Origin: Prevotella sp. | Lineage (GTDB): Bacteria > Bacteroidota > Bacteroidia > Bacteroidales > Bacteroidaceae | Assembly: GCA_024684515.1 (NCBI GenBank) | Contig: JAIKWS010000088.1 | Span: 1-64,000, forward strand | Length of the DNA: 64,000 nucleotides | Direction: 5' to 3' | In this document: positions 60,892 through 64,000 of the stretch, in pieces | Numbering within the stretch: the first letter of the stretch is position 1 | Layout of the letters: every line of letters starts with the position of its first letter | Program-made: the position numbers and the translations under genes | The notes under the pieces: generated by a model | What the model saw: the letters and a program-made list of their open reading frames with translations, nothing else | What the model was told of the DNA's origin: nothing | The model's database searches: none

Positions 60892-62685
60892 ATGAAGAAG
60901 ACTTTATTGGCAATAGCAACGCTGTTCTTTTCTTTCACAGCGTCGGCACAGCCTGGTGGCTTCGGAGGCTTTGGTGGCTTCCAGCAACAGGCACAGTTGG
61001 AAACCTCTCAGCAGTGGAAGGATGTGGACTATGCTGGCGACGGCCAGCCCTTTCACACCTGCGATATCTACCTGCCCAAACAGCAACAGCAGGCCTATCC
61101 AGTAGTGATTCATATCTACGGCAGCGCCTGGTTCAATAATAATGGTAAGGGCTCGGCAGACCTTGGCACCATCGTGAAGAGCCTGCTCGATGCGGGCTAT
61201 GCCGTGGTGTGTCCCAACCATCGTTCTAGCATGGATGCCCAGTGGCCGGCACAGCTTCACGATATCAAGGCTGTGGTACGCTTTGTGCGTGGCGAGGCTA
61301 AGAAATATAAGTTCGACACCTCGTTTATCGCCACCAGCGGTTTCTCGTCGGGTGGTCATCTGGCCTCGATTACTGCCACCACCAGCGGTATGCGTAATGC
61401 CACAGTGGGAACGGTCAGTATTGACCTCGAGGGCACGCTGGGCAACTATACGCAGGAGAGCAGTCGTGTGAATGCCGCCTGCGACTGGTCAGGACCTGTC
61501 GACCTGACGGCAATGGATTGTGGCGAGCACATGCAGATGGGCGATCGTAGCCCGGAGGATGTGCTCCTGAAATCCAAGCTGTCGGACGAGCCCGACAAAT
61601 ATCTCAGTCTGAGTGCCACCAACTACGTCGATGCCGGCGATCCTCCCATCATCATCTTTCATGGCGAGAAAGACAATGTGGTACCCTGCTGTCAGGGAAA
61701 GAAATTCTTTGAGCTCCTGAAGACGGCAGGTGTGAAGACCGAAGCAACCTTTGTTCCAGAGGGTGGTCATGGCATGGGTATGTACGACGATGCCAACCTG
61801 CAGAAGATGGTCAGTTTCCTGAATGCAGCCCGTCAGGGTGGTGGTGCCAGACAACGCATCGTGGAGGAGGGAGGCACAGGCCCCAGCAAGGCCATGATGA
61901 AGGAAGAGGCCACACTGCCTGCCCACACCATTTTCGTGCCCCAGGACCTCTCGGCTTTCAGTGCCAGCAATCCGCTTCCTGTGCTGGTATGGGGAAATGG
62001 CGCCTGCAACAACTCACCTTTCGAGCACTATAAGTTCCTCAACGAGATTGCCTCTTATGGCTTCCTTGTCGTGGCAACAGGCTATATCCCCATGGACGAC
62101 AAGCCCTATCGCGGTCCGATGTCAACCACGCAGCAGCAGATAGAGAGTATCGACTGGGTCATCGCACAGAATGCCGACCCTGCGTCACCGTACTATCAGA
62201 AGATAGATGTGAAGCATATTGCTGCTGCCGGTATGTCGTGTGGCGGGCTACAGACCTTGTTCAACTGTGCCGACCCACGTATCACCACGTTGATGATTTG
62301 CAACAGCGGACTGTTCAATACCGACAATGCCCATCAGGCAGTGGGTGGCATGCCTATGCCTCCGAAGTCGAAGCTCAGCGAGATCCATTCCTCCATTATC
62401 TATATCCTTGGTGGAGAACAGGACATTGCTTACGGCAATGGCATGGATGACTTCCACCGCATTAGCCATGTGCCTGCCTGTGCCGCCAACCTACCAGTTG
62501 GTCATGGTGGCACCTACGGTCAGCCCCATGGCGGCGAGTTCTCTGTGGTGGCACTGGCATGGTTGCAGTGGCAACTGAAGGGCGACAAGCAAGCTGCCCG
62601 TATGTTCAAGGGCAAAGACTATTTATTGCAGCAGCGGCAGGGATGGACGTTTGAGAAGAACGGTCAGTTCGACAAACTGAAATAA
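60892..62685 (+). CDS. Two-domain esterase (tandem alpha/beta hydrolases)
   Basis: The product is 597 aa with a signal peptide (about 1-19), after which the mature end starts GGFGGFGGF. Domain 1 (about 40-310) has GFSSGGHLA (Ser about 151), IFHGEKDNVVP (Asp) and EGGHGMGMY (His). Domain 2 (about 340-575) has VLVWGNGACN, GMSCGGLQ (Ser about 448), GGEQDIAYGNG (Asp) and VGHGGTYG (His). Both triads look complete. Each resembles secreted acetyl/xylan esterases; different esters per domain are possible. It is between GH3 (12 bp) and GH31 (11 bp). Confidence 0.86.
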   Translation: MKKTLLAIATLFFSFTASAQPGGFGGFGGFQQQAQLETSQQWKDVDYAGDGQPFHTCDIYLPKQQQQAYPVVIHIYGSAWFNNNGKGSADLGTIVKSLLDAGYAVVCPNHRSSMDAQWPAQLHDIKAVVRFVRGEAKKYKFDTSFIATSGFSSGGHLASITATTSGMRNATVGTVSIDLEGTLGNYTQESSRVNAACDWSGPVDLTAMDCGEHMQMGDRSPEDVLLKSKLSDEPDKYLSLSATNYVDAGDPPIIIFHGEKDNVVPCCQGKKFFELLKTAGVKTEATFVPEGGHGMGMYDDANLQKMVSFLNAARQGGGARQRIVEEGGTGPSKAMMKEEATLPAHTIFVPQDLSAFSASNPLPVLVWGNGACNNSPFEHYKFLNEIASYGFLVVATGYIPMDDKPYRGPMSTTQQQIESIDWVIAQNADPASPYYQKIDVKHIAAAGMSCGGLQTLFNCADPRITTLMICNSGLFNTDNAHQAVGGMPMPPKSKLSEIHSSIIYILGGEQDIAYGNGMDDFHRISHVPACAANLPVGHGGTYGQPHGGEFSVVALAWLQWQLKGDKQAARMFKGKDYLLQQRQGWTFEKNGQFDKLK

Positions 62686-62696
62686 TCAAGGTATAA

Positions 62697-64000
62697 ATGA
62701 AGAGATATATGCGACGGTTCCTTTCCCTATTGTTCATCGTATGTTACGGTTTTTCCGCATCGGCACAGGAGCCTTTTGGCAATGGCGTGCTGACAGTGAA
62801 GAAGGTGGCACGCAATGCCGTGAGAATCCAGTATACGGAGCATGAGGTCTGTGACACGATGCCCGACTGGATCTATGTGAAGCACGATGAAGTGACAAAG
62901 CAGGATATAAGCGTCAGGGTGGATGCTCACCGCCAACTGCTTACTATCAGGAATCGCAAGGGACGAATTGTTTTTACTGCTAATTGTCATCAGTTGAAGG
63001 GTAGGGAGGCAACATTGGCTTTTGCCTCCCAGCCAGATGAATATCTCTTCGGACTGGGACAGTTTCAGGATGGCTATGTCAATCTGCGTGGACTCTCCCG
63101 TAGGCTGACGCAGGTCAACACACAGATTAGCTTGCCGATGTTATTGTCGAGTAAGGGCTATGGGGTGCTTTGGAACAATTACGGACTGGTGGATTTCAAC
63201 CCTGCCAGCCTTTCTGTCTCTCTGAAACCCGTTGACGCACCGTCGCAAGCCACAGAGGTGGTCAATGTCACCTCTACTGAGGGTGGACGGCAGGAAGTGC
63301 GTCAGCGTCATGTCTTTGAGGGGATGATCGATGTGCCAGTCGATGGCGACTATTCGCTGTTGCTGGATGTTGGTCAGAAGATGGCCCGTCGTCATCACTT
63401 GTCCATCGATGGTCGTACGGTCATAGACCTTCAGAATCTCTGGCTACCTCCTACCACCTCTGCTATTGTCCATTTGCAGGCTGGTCGTCATATCCTCGCT
63501 GCTGAGCTGTCGAGAGGTGACACCCCTGTGGTCTATTATAAAAAGGTAGACGACGAGACCGTCTTTCGTTCTCCCATTGCACAGGCTGTCGACTACACGG
63601 TGTTCGTTGGCACTCCCGACGAGATCATTGCCACCTATCGTGAGTTGACGGGCCCTTCTCCCTTGATGCCGTCGTGGGCACTCGGCTATATACACTGTCG
63701 CGAGCGTTTCCACTCCTCAGCCGAGATCCTGCAGACGGCCAGTCGATTCCGCAGTGAGCAGTTGCCTGTCAGTGTGCTGGTACAGGATTGGCAGTACTGG
63801 GGCAAGTACGGTTGGAACTCCATGCGTTTTGACGAGGACCACTATCCTGATCCGAAAGCACTGACAGACAGTCTTCATCGCATGGGCATCCGGCTGATGC
63901 TTTCCGTATGGTCAAAGATTGACAAGAGCTCAGAGGTGGGACGTGAGATGCTGGCATCCGGCTATTATATTCCTGGCACCGACTGGATAGACTTCTTCAA
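62697..64000 (+). CDS. GH31 glycosidase with PA14-like insert, 3' end beyond the window
   Basis: ATG at 62697 opens a frame that stays open to the window edge (434 codons). A signal peptide (about 1-25) precedes the GH31 N-terminal beta domain with YLFGLGQFQDGYVNLRG (about 118), LLSSKGYGVLWNNYG (about 147). A PA14-like insert lies at about 215-285 (DYSLLLDVGQKMARRH). The barrel begins PSWALGYIHCRERF (about 325) and the sequence stops at PGTDWIDFF, just before the catalytic Asp region. The YicI/XylS branch (alpha-xylosidase) is the best match. It follows the double esterase by 11 bp. Confidence 0.86.
   Translation, partial: MKRYMRRFLSLLFIVCYGFSASAQEPFGNGVLTVKKVARNAVRIQYTEHEVCDTMPDWIYVKHDEVTKQDISVRVDAHRQLLTIRNRKGRIVFTANCHQLKGREATLAFASQPDEYLFGLGQFQDGYVNLRGLSRRLTQVNTQISLPMLLSSKGYGVLWNNYGLVDFNPASLSVSLKPVDAPSQATEVVNVTSTEGGRQEVRQRHVFEGMIDVPVDGDYSLLLDVGQKMARRHHLSIDGRTVIDLQNLWLPPTTSAIVHLQAGRHILAAELSRGDTPVVYYKKVDDETVFRSPIAQAVDYTVFVGTPDEIIATYRELTGPSPLMPSWALGYIHCRERFHSSAEILQTASRFRSEQLPVSVLVQDWQYWGKYGWNSMRFDEDHYPDPKALTDSLHRMGIRLMLSVWSKIDKSSEVGREMLASGYYIPGTDWIDFF

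Overview
The window reads as a chromosome segment of a Bacteroidales bacterium, most likely Prevotellaceae (Prevotella/Xylanibacter-like). The evidence is direct: many genes are preceded by the Bacteroidetes promoter (-33 TTTG, about 19-20 bp, -7 TAnnTTTG); several exported proteins end in a DLSGRR...GLYIxNGKK sorting-type tail; and the families present (DUF4332, DUF4859, DUF5683, BspA-type LRR, PorT-like barrel, M6 protease, CE15, GH43, GH3, GH31) are typical of gut or rumen Prevotella. There are no rRNA genes, transposases, phage genes, CRISPR arrays or recognisable defence genes.

Layout. 1-3.7 kb: a minus-strand unit DUF4332 / M6 metalloprotease / FMN-binding protein. 3.8-6.9 kb: a BASS-type transporter, then a lipoprotein-anchored TPR/SpoIIE phosphatase. 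6.9-9.9 kb (minus): lpxB, a DIP1984-family protein and a protein with two HD domains. 10.2-14.5 kb: a small lipoprotein, an LRR protein, a PorT-like barrel and a Pro/Gln-repeat membrane protein. 14.6-17.1 kb: an ABC exporter divergent from purN. 17.8-25.9 kb: surE divergent from parA-parB-DUF5683-mltD-rel, with a pectinesterase directly behind rel. 26.2-33.7 kb (minus): a histidine phosphatase, then rsfS-ftsH-cdsA-M16 peptidase. 33.9-36.2 kb: tRNA-Gln(CTG) followed by about 2.1 kb of repeats, a small peptide gene and gene remnants. 36.2-40.7 kb (minus): DUF3089 hydrolase, L,D-transpeptidase-like lipoprotein, DUF4859 protein. 41.2-49.8 kb: a barrel-like protein and a lipoprotein, a DEAD-box helicase, alaS and a HerA/DUF853 ATPase. 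50.5 kb to the end: a hemicellulose (xylan)-directed cluster: a putative esterase, a carbohydrate-binding protein, CE15, GH43-CBM6, a CE1-like esterase, GH3-PA14, a double esterase and the start of a GH31 gene. No SusC/SusD pair lies inside the window.

How the genes work together. The 51.8-64 kb genes are closely spaced on one strand and combine side-chain removal (glucuronoyl, acetyl and possibly feruloyl esterases) with backbone or side-chain glycosidases (GH43, GH3, GH31), which fits glucuronoarabinoxylan or a related hemicellulose. A terminator plus promoter before the GH3 gene splits them into two transcription units. The par/mltD/rel and rsfS/ftsH/cdsA groups are housekeeping.

The most unusual signal is outside the genes. 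Short palindromic units with an almost exact 22-bp period recur in at least six intergenic places in three sequence families. A second set of larger elements (17.2, 35.7 and 49.9 kb) shares a conserved core but carries different arm words. Start codons were moved from the longest open frame for surE, parA, the ABC exporter, the M16 peptidase, the helicase and alaS, because the longer versions cross the promoter or a neighbouring gene.
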